Part shown: positions 28,140 through 36,500 of the stretch, one piece after another | Position numbering within the stretch: position 1 is the first letter of the stretch | How the letters are laid out: the number at the start of each line of letters is the position of its first letter | DNA from: an uncultured Tenacibaculum sp. | GTDB taxonomy: Bacteria; Bacteroidota; Bacteroidia; Flavobacteriales; Flavobacteriaceae | Direction: 5' to 3' | Assembly: GCA_947501615.1 (NCBI GenBank) | Contig: CANMWK010000001.1 | Span: 372,001 to 436,000 of the forward strand | Length of the DNA: 64,000 nucleotides | Program-made: the position numbers and the translations under genes | The notes under the pieces: generated by a model | Databases searched by the model: none | What the model was told of the DNA's origin: nothing | The model's input: the letters and a program-made list of their open reading frames with translations, nothing else

Positions 28140-28913
28140 GTGTTATATATCGTAATTACTATCGTTATCCTTTTTTTAGTATATAAATCAGTTACCAAAA
28201 AGAAAGCTGAACCTAAAATTGACACTGTTGAAATTCAGGAACACTGGTACACTGTGTTAGAAGAAAATGTATTGTTTTATCAGCAATTGGATACAGAGGA
28301 TCGCTTGCATTTTAAAAAACGTATGGAAGCTTTTTTAAATAGAACTGAAATAATTGCTGTTGATTTTGAGCTTGAAGATTTAGATATTCTATTAGTAGCG
28401 GCTAGTGCAATAATACCAGTTTTTGGATTTAATAATTTTGTGTATCCGAATTTAAAAACAGTCATTATCTATCCAGATTATTTTAATGAAGATTTAGAAT
28501 TCGGAGCAAAGTCAAAAAATAAAATTATTGGAGGATTAGTGGGAAATGGTCGTTTTGAAAATAAAATGATTTTATCGAGAAGAGCTTTACATCATGGCTT
28601 TATCAACAAAACAGATAAAGGAAATACTGGAATTCATGAGTTTGTGCATTTATTAGATAAGTTAGATGGAAATATTGACGGCATCCCAAAAGCATTATTA
28701 GATAATGAAAACTTATTAGTATGGCTCGATGTAGTTCATGATAAAATGGAAGATATTAATAATGACGATTCTGATATTAGAAATTATGGAGGAACTTCAA
28801 AAGAAGAGTTCTTTGCTGTTGCTTGTGAATATTTTTTCGAAAGACCAATGTTATTAAAAAGAAAGCATCCGAAATTATATCAAATGTTAGATGATTGTTT
28901 TACGGTAGCTTAA
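28140..28913 (+). CDS. MtfA-like zinc metallopeptidase (M90), membrane-anchored
   Basis: 257 residues with GTG start and an N-terminal membrane helix (LYIVITIVILFLVYKSV). The M90 active site is NTGIHEFVHLLDKLDG (HExxH-type) with a downstream glutamate in SKEEFFAVACEYFFE. E. coli MtfA is a cytosolic aminopeptidase that binds Mlc; here the domain is tethered to the membrane. Role inside an RNA-repair regulon is unknown. Confidence 0.88.
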   Translation: MLYIVITIVILFLVYKSVTKKKAEPKIDTVEIQEHWYTVLEENVLFYQQLDTEDRLHFKKRMEAFLNRTEIIAVDFELEDLDILLVAASAIIPVFGFNNFVYPNLKTVIIYPDYFNEDLEFGAKSKNKIIGGLVGNGRFENKMILSRRALHHGFINKTDKGNTGIHEFVHLLDKLDGNIDGIPKALLDNENLLVWLDVVHDKMEDINNDDSDIRNYGGTSKEEFFAVACEYFFERPMLLKRKHPKLYQMLDDCFTVA

Positions 28914-29011
28914 GCAATACGATTATAAACATAATCCTTACGGAAAAACATTGTCATGATATAGAAAATAAATCAAATTCTATCTTTATAAGACTAATTA
29001 ATAAGTAAATA

Positions 29012-29419
29012 ATGAATAGGATACAATTTTTTTTAAATGATCATTCTTATGAATCTGTTATAATTTATGTAAATGATGAGGAAATAGGTGAAATTACAGA
29101 AAAATTAGAAGTAAAGACTGATAAAAAAGTAAATAATGTCCATATAGTTTATAAGGATAAAACAAGTAATAAACTAATTGTAAAGCATACAAATAGTAAT
29201 CTTGCAGCAGTTGCTATTGATAAACCGTTTAAACTTAAAAATTTCTCTTTTTTGGTTTTTCTTCGTACTGCAATACCATTATTTATGATGTCTTTTTGCT
29301 TTCATATGGCATTTGGTTTTGGTCCTTATATTTTTGGAATAGCTGTATTTTTAATGGCAATTTTATTTTATGTAAATAAGGATAATTTAATTTTGACAAA
29401 AGGAAAAGTGGTATTATGA
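29012..29419 (+). CDS. small membrane protein
   Basis: 135 residues: an N-terminal beta-rich cytoplasmic part of about 75 residues and two C-terminal transmembrane helices (FLRTAIPLFMMSFCFHMAF and GPYIFGIAVFLMAILFYV). Overlaps the next start by four bases. No family recognised. Confidence 0.55.
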   Translation: MNRIQFFLNDHSYESVIIYVNDEEIGEITEKLEVKTDKKVNNVHIVYKDKTSNKLIVKHTNSNLAAVAIDKPFKLKNFSFLVFLRTAIPLFMMSFCFHMAFGFGPYIFGIAVFLMAILFYVNKDNLILTKGKVVL

Positions 29420-30051
29420 AAGTAAAATATTTATTATGTGTTTTTTTGTTTTTAGCTATGGAAATTATTTCTGCTCAAAAAAGAATAGTTAAAAAAACTC
29501 CTTACAGGCATATTATAGATGAAATCTCAGTAAATGATACAATTCAAAGAGATTTTATTCTAGTTATGACCAGAAATCAAAAGCATTTACAGCATACAAT
29601 ATACGCTACTGATGGCGATTGTAGTAGTGTAAATGTAGAAATAGGAACATATGAATATGTTGATGATTTTCTTATATTATATTCTTATTGGGCTAGTGCA
29701 GATCGTATGCAAAGTAATGTTTACCCTTATGGATTCAGAAAAAGAAGCTATCAATTTTTACCTAATGGAAATTTAGTTTTTGTATCTTCTAAATTATATA
29801 TAGAATCGTACATGAATGCTACTCCAAAAGATTTGGGAATACAACTTTTAAAGAAAAAAGTTACAACAAAAAAAGAAAAAGAATTATTACAAAAGTATAT
29901 TCTAGCTATAGAAAAAGAATATCAAGGAGAATTTATATTTGGTGAAGAAAGGCAAAAACTTGAAAAAGAAGTTAGAAAAAAGTTACAAAAAGAAATTGCT
30001 TTTGAAACAAAGCATTGGGATGAAATTTATAATGGTAATTATAATAAATAG
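29416..30051 (+). CDS. secreted hypothetical protein
   Basis: 211 residues with a signal peptide (KYLLCVFLFLAMEIISAQ). The mature part includes YSYWASADRMQSNVYPYGFR and a long lysine-rich coiled C-terminus. Common in Bacteroidota as an unnamed exported protein. Located ten bases before the ABC ATPase gene. Confidence 0.55.
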   Translation: MKVKYLLCVFLFLAMEIISAQKRIVKKTPYRHIIDEISVNDTIQRDFILVMTRNQKHLQHTIYATDGDCSSVNVEIGTYEYVDDFLILYSYWASADRMQSNVYPYGFRKRSYQFLPNGNLVFVSSKLYIESYMNATPKDLGIQLLKKKVTTKKEKELLQKYILAIEKEYQGEFIFGEERQKLEKEVRKKLQKEIAFETKHWDEIYNGNYNK

Positions 30052-30060
30052 CAAATTGGT

Positions 30061-31230
30061 ATGGAAAATCAATTCACAAAACAAGAAACACTTATTCAAG
30101 AAGCTACAGCGTATTTTAAACAAGGCGACCATTCCTTAGGTTATCGAATGTTGCTTGATGCTGCTTTGCATACTGATACTATAGATGTTTTTAAAGTAAC
30201 ATTAGATTTTGTAGAGATTTATGAAAATGAAGAAGATGATAAATCGAAAATCTTAAGTGATTTTATTAAGTGTAAAGATGTTATTTATAGCTTTAAAATA
30301 AAAGATAAACAAGTAAGTAAAGAACCTATACTTAAAGGTAAAGCTATTGAAAAAGAGTATAAAAGAGGGGAATTTAAGTTAGGACCAATACATATTGAAT
30401 TACATAAAGGTAATATTTTTGGATTAGTAGGAGAGAACGGAAATGGTAAAACAACCTTACTAACCATTCTCGCTTCCTTAATTAAAAAAACTTCAGGAGA
30501 TCTTTCTTATTCTTTTATCAATTCAACTAATGATGTCTATGATTTAAAATCTAAGTTAGTTTATATTCCTCAACGGACTTCAAAATGGTATGGAAGTGTA
30601 ATTGATAACCTAAAATTTGCGTTGGTTCATCATGGAGTTACTGGAGAGAAAAATCATGTATTAGTTCATATGATGATTGCTCGATTTGGTTTATGGAAAT
30701 ATAAAGATTTAAAATGGAGCGAATTATCATCTGGATATAAAATGCGTTTCGAGTTAGCTCGAACGATGCTTAGAAAACCAGAAATAGTTTTGTTAGATGA
30801 ACCTTTAGCTAATTTAGATATTCTTGCGCAACAAGTAATTTTAGAAGATTTAAAAATGTTAGCAAAGTCTCATGTAAATCCAATTGCTATGATTTTTTCA
30901 TCGCAACAATTGTATGAAGTAGAGAAAGTTTCAGATGAAGTAATTTATTTGAGAAACGGAAAACCTACCGATCTTTTGGGGTTAAAAAAACAAGATGATA
31001 ATGCACTAATTATAGAATTAGATACTAGTAATTCTAGAGAAGATATAGAGAAGGTATTTTACGAGTACGAATTAGAACAAATAGAATATAATGGAGGCGT
31101 GTATATTATCTACTTTAAAGATAATACGATTACCTTCAATACAGTTTTATCAATTATAGCTTCAAATAATTTTAAAATTCAATACATCAGAGATATTTCT
31201 AAATCCACTAGAAGATTTTTTGTGTACTAA
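30061..31230 (+). CDS. ABC transporter ATP-binding protein
   Basis: 389 residues. A helical N-terminal region of about 95 residues, possibly regulatory, precedes the ATPase domain: Walker A GLVGENGNGKTTLL, Q-loop YIPQRTSKWYG, signature LSSGYKMRFELARTML, Walker B EIVLLDEPLANLD. The C-terminal part resembles that of ABC-2 exporter ATPases. With the membrane protein downstream (9-base gap) it probably forms an export complex; substrate unknown. Confidence 0.9.
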   Translation: MENQFTKQETLIQEATAYFKQGDHSLGYRMLLDAALHTDTIDVFKVTLDFVEIYENEEDDKSKILSDFIKCKDVIYSFKIKDKQVSKEPILKGKAIEKEYKRGEFKLGPIHIELHKGNIFGLVGENGNGKTTLLTILASLIKKTSGDLSYSFINSTNDVYDLKSKLVYIPQRTSKWYGSVIDNLKFALVHHGVTGEKNHVLVHMMIARFGLWKYKDLKWSELSSGYKMRFELARTMLRKPEIVLLDEPLANLDILAQQVILEDLKMLAKSHVNPIAMIFSSQQLYEVEKVSDEVIYLRNGKPTDLLGLKKQDDNALIIELDTSNSREDIEKVFYEYELEQIEYNGGVYIIYFKDNTITFNTVLSIIASNNFKIQYIRDISKSTRRFFVY

Positions 31231-31239
31231 TCCCTGCTT

Positions 31240-33000
31240 ATGGAAACGATTAAAAAAATAAATAAATATTTAGTAGAACATTATCCATTAATTTGGAATA
31301 CACGATTAGTTTGGATGTTAGTATTTGCGCTAATTTTGCATCTAAGTTTTTTTACAGCTGGTTTTTTTGCCATTAATACTCAAGAAGATGTTGAAGCGCA
31401 TTATAATTTAAGTGATTTTTATTATGATACACCAGCAGTTTTAATAGGATCTTTATTATCTGTAGTATCGTTATTAATTTGGATTATTTATTACTTAAAA
31501 AATAATGCATTTAAGAATTTTTATCCTCTAAAGAAAGGAACTTTATTTCTTCAATTTTGTATAGTATTGCTAATTTTTTTCACCAATATTACACATTACT
31601 TTTCGTATAGAGCAGGAGTTACAACGAAAATTAAAGCTTTATATGATTGGAATGAAATAGATTCAGATATTAAAGGATTTAATAATGCTGCTATTTTCTT
31701 TTTAAGAGATCTAAGAAATTATGAAATAGAAGCTAAAAGATATCCTGAACCTTTCCCTTTAGAACATGAAAAAACACGTAAATATTTAGGAATAACTATA
31801 GATACTACACGTGCTTATTTTAGTTACGATGGTTCTTATTATCAGTTTTTTAAAGTAGATACAGCACTTGTTAATTCTGATATAAGAAATAATATATACC
31901 CTATTGAGGGGACTGATGATATTGATGAAGAACATAACTATAGAAGCACACAACCTTTTAAGTATAGAATTGTATATGATATTTCAGCACAAAAAAAGTT
32001 AGTAGTACCTAATTTATACAATTTTTCAGACGAGTTTATTAGTTATGGACAAGATGCTGTGGCGAATCAAAATAGATTAAAATCATATCAAAATCTATTA
32101 GATAAAAAAGATGAAAACCTTTTAAGAGCTTCATTATATGGTTTTTTAAACTTGGCTAAAAAGTATGATATAAAGCATAATTTAAATGTAGAAGATTGGT
32201 TGCATTTAATAAATTTAAAGAATGATTATCAGTATATTGCTAGTATTAGAGATCGTAAACCTCAAAAATATGAAGCAGAAAAATTAATTTACAATTATTA
32301 TAGGTTAAAAACTAGAATTGATACAATTCCCATTCCTAAATTTCATAATGAAAAAGAACAATTATATTATTCACGTTTTGAAAAAACTTCTGATGGTAAA
32401 AATATCTTACGAGAAAGACAATATGAAGAATACTTTAAAGCAGTTCCTTTTTGCGACTTTGGACGATTAGATTTTTTCTTTAAAAATGTCTACTATACCT
32501 ATCACCCGAAGTTTGATATATCAAGTTTGTACGGATTTATTGTTTTATCAATATTTCTTGCATTAATAATTTATGTATTCAAAACGACAGATATAAAGAA
32601 TATTTTATTGAGTATTGTTACTGCCGCAGTTATTTTGATTTTAGGAATATTGTTAGTTTATACAGTCGAAAAATATTTAGAATTATCTAAAGCATCAGGC
32701 ATTTTTATAGTCTTGTTAGTAAATATAGTGTTGGTACTATCATCCATTCTAGGATTTACATTAAAATGGAATAAAAGTATTGTAGCTATTCTATTTTCAT
32801 TAGCACAATTTGCTGTTCCGTTAATTATTTTATTTTCTAATTTATACTACCGAGAAATACTAGGGTATAGAGAAAGAGAAAATGATCCATTCATCCAATG
32901 GTTTAATGCATACGGATTTTGGCTTGTTACTATGGTATGGATATTCAGTATATTTTTATATAGTAATGCAATTAGAAAATGGAGAGCTTGGACGGAGTAA
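31240..33000 (+). CDS. multi-pass membrane protein, likely ABC permease partner
   Basis: 586 residues. Three N-terminal helices (LVWMLVFALILHLSFFTAGF; LIGSLLSVVSLLIWIIYYL; LQFCIVLLIFFTNITHYF), a long extracytoplasmic segment of about 300 residues, and four or more C-terminal helices from about residue 430. The layout matches ABC-2-like permeases with a large loop, but no family motif is obvious. Follows the ATPase gene by 9 bases. Confidence 0.65.
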   Translation: METIKKINKYLVEHYPLIWNTRLVWMLVFALILHLSFFTAGFFAINTQEDVEAHYNLSDFYYDTPAVLIGSLLSVVSLLIWIIYYLKNNAFKNFYPLKKGTLFLQFCIVLLIFFTNITHYFSYRAGVTTKIKALYDWNEIDSDIKGFNNAAIFFLRDLRNYEIEAKRYPEPFPLEHEKTRKYLGITIDTTRAYFSYDGSYYQFFKVDTALVNSDIRNNIYPIEGTDDIDEEHNYRSTQPFKYRIVYDISAQKKLVVPNLYNFSDEFISYGQDAVANQNRLKSYQNLLDKKDENLLRASLYGFLNLAKKYDIKHNLNVEDWLHLINLKNDYQYIASIRDRKPQKYEAEKLIYNYYRLKTRIDTIPIPKFHNEKEQLYYSRFEKTSDGKNILRERQYEEYFKAVPFCDFGRLDFFFKNVYYTYHPKFDISSLYGFIVLSIFLALIIYVFKTTDIKNILLSIVTAAVILILGILLVYTVEKYLELSKASGIFIVLLVNIVLVLSSILGFTLKWNKSIVAILFSLAQFAVPLIILFSNLYYREILGYRERENDPFIQWFNAYGFWLVTMVWIFSIFLYSNAIRKWRAWTE

Positions 33001-33033
33001 ATATATTGTGAATATTTAAATTGCATAATAAAA

Positions 33034-33486
33034 ATGGCTTCAGGATTTATTACATTACCAAATGGAGAAGATTGGTCATCTAGGTGGACAAGATATGATT
33101 GGGTACTAGAAACCATTATGAATCAACTTTCTGATGTAGGGAAAGAAAACGAACTAAAAAAATGGATAGAATATATTCTTCCAAATGAAGAGAAAGGCGA
33201 TATAGAAAGTGGTTATTGTTTTTTTAAAAAGACAGGAAATAAAGAAGATTTCGAGTGTGTTTTAAGAATAATAGATACCAGATTCATGAAAGATGAATTT
33301 CAAGAAATTTTTTGGAATACGGTTAAATTGTTAAGTTATAAACTAAAGCCAGACCCAAATATTGGTTTTTTAATGAACGATCTATTTAATCATTATGAGA
33401 AGAGTTTAAACGATAAAAGAGAAGCTCCTACAGATAATACACTTCAGGAAATTTTTAAATTGAATGAATTTACAATAGCAGAATAA
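33034..33486 (+). CDS. hypothetical protein
   Basis: 150 residues, soluble, with Trp-rich N-terminus (GEDWSSRWTRYDWVLETIM). No recognised family. It lies 33 bases after the permease and is probably the last gene of the operator-B operon. Confidence 0.5.
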   Translation: MASGFITLPNGEDWSSRWTRYDWVLETIMNQLSDVGKENELKKWIEYILPNEEKGDIESGYCFFKKTGNKEDFECVLRIIDTRFMKDEFQEIFWNTVKLLSYKLKPDPNIGFLMNDLFNHYEKSLNDKREAPTDNTLQEIFKLNEFTIAE

Positions 33487-33543
33487 TATTTTATAAAAAA
33501 AATGTTCTTTTAAACTTTTAATACCTTTACAAAAATTATTGTT

Positions 33544-34278
33544 GTGAGAGTATTAGTCCGTTTATTATATGATTTCAAAGATGAAACCACAGAGGTAGAT
33601 TCTAGAGAAGAAATTGTTAACCTTGTAGAGAGTATAAAATCTACGAGAGTTTTTCATGCTTTTGTGTATGTGTTGAGTTACGTTGATCAACGTAAAACAA
33701 TTGTTTTAAAGAAGAATAATGACAAATTACTGATTGAGTATTTGAATAACAATCAGGTAACTTTCTCTGAATTTGAAATTTCTTCAGTTTCTTCATTTTA
33801 TGGTTATTTAGATAACTTCTTAGAGAAAAACTTAGATCATGATAATGAGATTTTTTTTCAAAAGAAGAATGAGAAGGAAAAAGCAAAAGAAAAGTATAAA
33901 ATTTGGAAACAAAAGTATATTATAGAGCAAGGGATAGAACGTAAAAAGAAATGGATTAAAGTTTTAATAGGGATAGCTTTATTACCAATTTTCATCTACA
34001 TAGTTAATCTCATATACACGGGAGACTATAAGTTTATTGGACAAAAAACACAAATCGTAAAAGCACATATCTATAAAACAAACTGGGCATACGCTAGCTC
34101 AGGAGGATATTACCAACGACTATATTATAGATTTGATTGTAATGGCAAGTCATATAATGACATCACAAGAATAAATAAGTTTGTTGGAAAAAGAAAGGTT
34201 GGAGATTCTATAATTTTAAAGGTATCAGAATCTGATCCAATGCGTTATGTAATTAAGAAATATATAACTACAAAATAG
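33544..34278 (+). CDS. membrane protein with DUF3592-like extracytoplasmic domain
   Basis: 244 residues, GTG start. A charged cytoplasmic N-terminal half ending in KEKAKEKYKIWKQK, one transmembrane helix (VLIGIALLPIFIYIVNLIYT, about 140-160), then a small beta domain (ITRINKFVGKRKVGDSIILK) like those in DUF3592 proteins. Function unknown. Confidence 0.5.
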   Translation: MRVLVRLLYDFKDETTEVDSREEIVNLVESIKSTRVFHAFVYVLSYVDQRKTIVLKKNNDKLLIEYLNNNQVTFSEFEISSVSSFYGYLDNFLEKNLDHDNEIFFQKKNEKEKAKEKYKIWKQKYIIEQGIERKKKWIKVLIGIALLPIFIYIVNLIYTGDYKFIGQKTQIVKAHIYKTNWAYASSGGYYQRLYYRFDCNGKSYNDITRINKFVGKRKVGDSIILKVSESDPMRYVIKKYITTK

Positions 34279-34375
34279 AGACAAAAAGTTAATTTAAATC
34301 TAAAACTATAATTCAAAAGAAAATATCATATTTGTTCTTGATTGAAAAGAAGTAAACTGAAAATAGAACATTGCT

Positions 34376-35050
34376 ATGAAACCTAAAAACCGTAAAGCAT
34401 TAAGAGAAAAAGAAGTTCGTAAAATACATAGACAACTTGATGTATTATATGAAAAAAAATCTAAGTTAAAACTAATAAAGTTAGATCAACCTTACCGACA
34501 TGGTTGGTTTAAAGAGCTAATTATTACTAATACTATAGATAAGTATGCTAACAAAGAATATATAGAAGAAGTATACAGATTAGTTGAGAAAAAAGTTTGG
34601 GCTAAAACTAAGGAAGAAGCTGAACGAAAATGGAGATATCAAATTTCTAAGTATTTAATCAGTAAAGAAACTCCAACTATAAATAAAAAACAATACAATA
34701 AGCTCAGTATTGAAGCTAAAAAACTATGTATTCCTTTTCAATATTATACTGAAAGAAAAAATTTAAGAACTCGTTTTTATATTAAAATACCTAAAGGAGC
34801 TTATAAAATAAAATTCACAAGAGCTTATGTAACTCATACTCGAAATGTAGACCCGCAATTGAATAAACAAATAGCTTTTTTAAATCAAAAGTTAAAAAGT
34901 AAAGGATATTACGAAACAGAAAGGAAATTATTCCCTTGGTTATCTTACGATGATTGGCCTAGTTATAGAGAAACTAGGCAAGAAGGTAAGAGAAAAGTTA
35001 GAAATTTAAAAAGTAAAGGAATTAAATACTTAATAAATGAAGCTTGTTAA
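34376..35050 (+). CDS. basic hypothetical protein, paralogue A
   Basis: 224 residues, rich in Lys and Arg, no membrane segments. It aligns along its whole length with the protein at 35805; shared blocks include RHGWFKE, QISKYLI, and KFTRAYVTHTRNVDPQL. High basicity and association with RtcB suggest an RNA- or ribosome-binding protein. Promoter element CATATTTG at 34327-34334 resembles those of the attenuator units. Family not recognised. Confidence 0.6.
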   Translation: MKPKNRKALREKEVRKIHRQLDVLYEKKSKLKLIKLDQPYRHGWFKELIITNTIDKYANKEYIEEVYRLVEKKVWAKTKEEAERKWRYQISKYLISKETPTINKKQYNKLSIEAKKLCIPFQYYTERKNLRTRFYIKIPKGAYKIKFTRAYVTHTRNVDPQLNKQIAFLNQKLKSKGYYETERKLFPWLSYDDWPSYRETRQEGKRKVRNLKSKGIKYLINEAC

Positions 35051-35172
35051 GAAGTCTTTTTAATAGTCCAATTGCTTCACAGACACAATTTAAAATCAAT
35101 CTAAACCCGAAATTCAAATAAAAGTGTCATATTTGCGACATAATTATTAACGCAAAAACAAAAATATAACCT

Positions 35173-35235
35173 ATGCTAATGCAATTTAATCACATATCGG
35201 ACGCTCAAAAGCGATTTTTATGGAGTTACAAATAG
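35173..35235 (+). CDS. leader peptide U3 (20 aa)
   Basis: MLMQFNHISDAQKRFLWSYK, behind promoter element CATATTTG (35128-35135). The codons around GAC GCT contain GGACGCT (35199-35205), a perfect complement of AGCGTCC (35262-35268) in the 5' arm of the terminator, so the ORF segment competes with the terminator's own 3' arm. Contains Trp and His. First of two tandem units before paralogue B and rtcB. Confidence 0.5.
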   Translation: MLMQFNHISDAQKRFLWSYK

Positions 35236-35260
35236 GTTATTGTAGTATAAAATCACTAAG

Positions 35261-35295
35261 AAGCGTCCAAGTTGTAAAATTTGGACGCTTTTTTT
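35261..35295 (+). terminator. intrinsic terminator of unit U3
   Basis: Stem AAGCGTCCAA / TTGGACGCTT (10 bp), loop GTTGTAAAAT, then a T-run. The 5' arm can pair instead with GGACGCT inside ORF U3. Confidence 0.88.
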
Positions 35296-35523
35296 ATGAA
35301 AAAAAGTAAACCCTTTGAAAAAAGAGTCAGTAGTACTACATAATTCAATTCCAATAGGTTAATTATCTGAAGAAATTCGGACAGAGATTTTACATCTTAA
35401 AATTTAAATAACTATCTGATTTACAGTAAAATAAATTTAAATTTTTCTTGCGTATTAAAAAAAAGCCTCACATCTTTGCATCGCAATAAAGCAAAAACAA
35501 AATATCGTTTTAATAACTTTAGT

Positions 35524-35544
35524 ATGCTAGTTGGGGGAGTCTAA
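35524..35544 (+). CDS. mini-ORF MLVGGV in unit U4
   Basis: A six-codon ORF ending TAA lies between the U4 promoter (CATCTTTG, 35471-35478) and leader peptide U4. GC-rich for this genome (GTTGGGGGAGTC). It may be part of the leader or chance. Confidence 0.25.
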   Translation: MLVGGV

Positions 35545-35599
35545 TTAGTATAACACAAAAAAAGAAATTAAAACTTAACATTTAAAAACGAAGTATAAT

Positions 35600-35683
35600 A
35601 TGTTCAATTTAAGAAAAGACATTTGTGTATCTAGAGAACTAGGTTCTTATGCACAACAGCTTCGTGACTTCATTCATAAATAG
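35600..35683 (+). CDS. leader peptide U4 (27 aa)
   Basis: MFNLRKDICVSRELGSYAQQ and seven more residues. It lacks only W, P and T. Its segment TTCGTGACT (35661-35669) can pair with AGTCCGAA (35700-35707) of the following terminator, eight pairs with one bulged T. Second of two tandem units before paralogue B and rtcB. Confidence 0.45.
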   Translation: MFNLRKDICVSRELGSYAQQLRDFIHK

Positions 35684-35697
35684 TATACCATATGTTT

Positions 35698-35732
35698 AAA
35701 GTCCGAAGCCCAAAACAAAGTTTCGGATTTTT
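35698..35732 (+). terminator. intrinsic terminator of unit U4
   Basis: Stem AAAGTCCGAA / TTCGGATTTT (with one G-T pair), loop of 14 bases, then a short T-run. The U4 ORF carries an alternative partner for the 5' arm. Confidence 0.75.
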
Positions 35733-35804
35733 AATACTACACAATTCCGTTTAGTTTATTTACCATTTCCGAAACAAACAGAGTAACGTTTAATAGGAAA
35801 ATAA

Positions 35805-36500
35805 TTGAAACCAGAACATAAAAAGTCGAAAAGACTTAAAGAGGTTCGTGGTATCTGGAAAAGACAACGTCAAATTTGGAAACAAAAACAAAGTTTAGGT
35901 TATATAAAACTTGAAAAACCAATTAGACATGGTTGGTTTAAAGAGATCGTTATAACTCAAAACGTAGATCGATATAAAAACAAGAAAGAAATTCTTGAAT
36001 TATACGATGTAATAGAAAAGAAATTTTGGGGTAGAACCAAAGAAGCAGCAGATCAACAATGGTTTGATCAAATTTCAAAATATCTGATCTATAAAGATTT
36101 TCCAACAATCAGTAAACGTCAATTCAACAGATTAAGTTATAAAGCACAAAAGATGTGCACTGTGTATTCGTACAGAACAGAAGATAAAAAGCTTAGAAAA
36201 AGATTTTATGTACGAATTCCTAAAAGCGCCTATCGTATAAAATATACGAGAGCTTATATAACACATTCTAAAAGAATTGATCCTGAGTTAGAGAGTGAAG
36301 ATGTTTTACTTGATAACAAATTGTTAAAAAACGGATACTACAAAGCAAACGCAAAATTTTGTGGTTGGAATCGAAAAGATTATTGGACAACCCAAGATTT
36401 TACAAAGGATAAACTTAAAGCTAAAAAACAATTAAAAGCTTTACAAAACTATCCAATAGCAGCAATTTTAAATGGGAAAGTAACATGGGAAAGAGATTAA
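35805..36500 (+). CDS. basic hypothetical protein, paralogue B
   Basis: 231 residues. The start is TTG 35805: alignment with paralogue A (MKPKNRKALREKEVRKI against MKPEHKKSKRLKEVRGI) fixes it. Lys/Arg-rich, with shared blocks RHGWFKE, QISKYLI and YTRAYITHSKRIDPEL. Overlaps rtcB by 16 bases, so it is translationally coupled to an RNA ligase; an RNA-binding helper role is a reasonable inference. No family recognised. Confidence 0.65.
   Translation: MKPEHKKSKRLKEVRGIWKRQRQIWKQKQSLGYIKLEKPIRHGWFKEIVITQNVDRYKNKKEILELYDVIEKKFWGRTKEAADQQWFDQISKYLIYKDFPTISKRQFNRLSYKAQKMCTVYSYRTEDKKLRKRFYVRIPKSAYRIKYTRAYITHSKRIDPELESEDVLLDNKLLKNGYYKANAKFCGWNRKDYWTTQDFTKDKLKAKKQLKALQNYPIAAILNGKVTWERD

Noticed and set aside
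35444..35478. TTGCGTAT before unit U4 as a fifth regulon operator
   Set aside because: Only one half-site, and its distance to TTTG is 19 rather than 12 bases; it looks like an ordinary promoter shared with unit U6.
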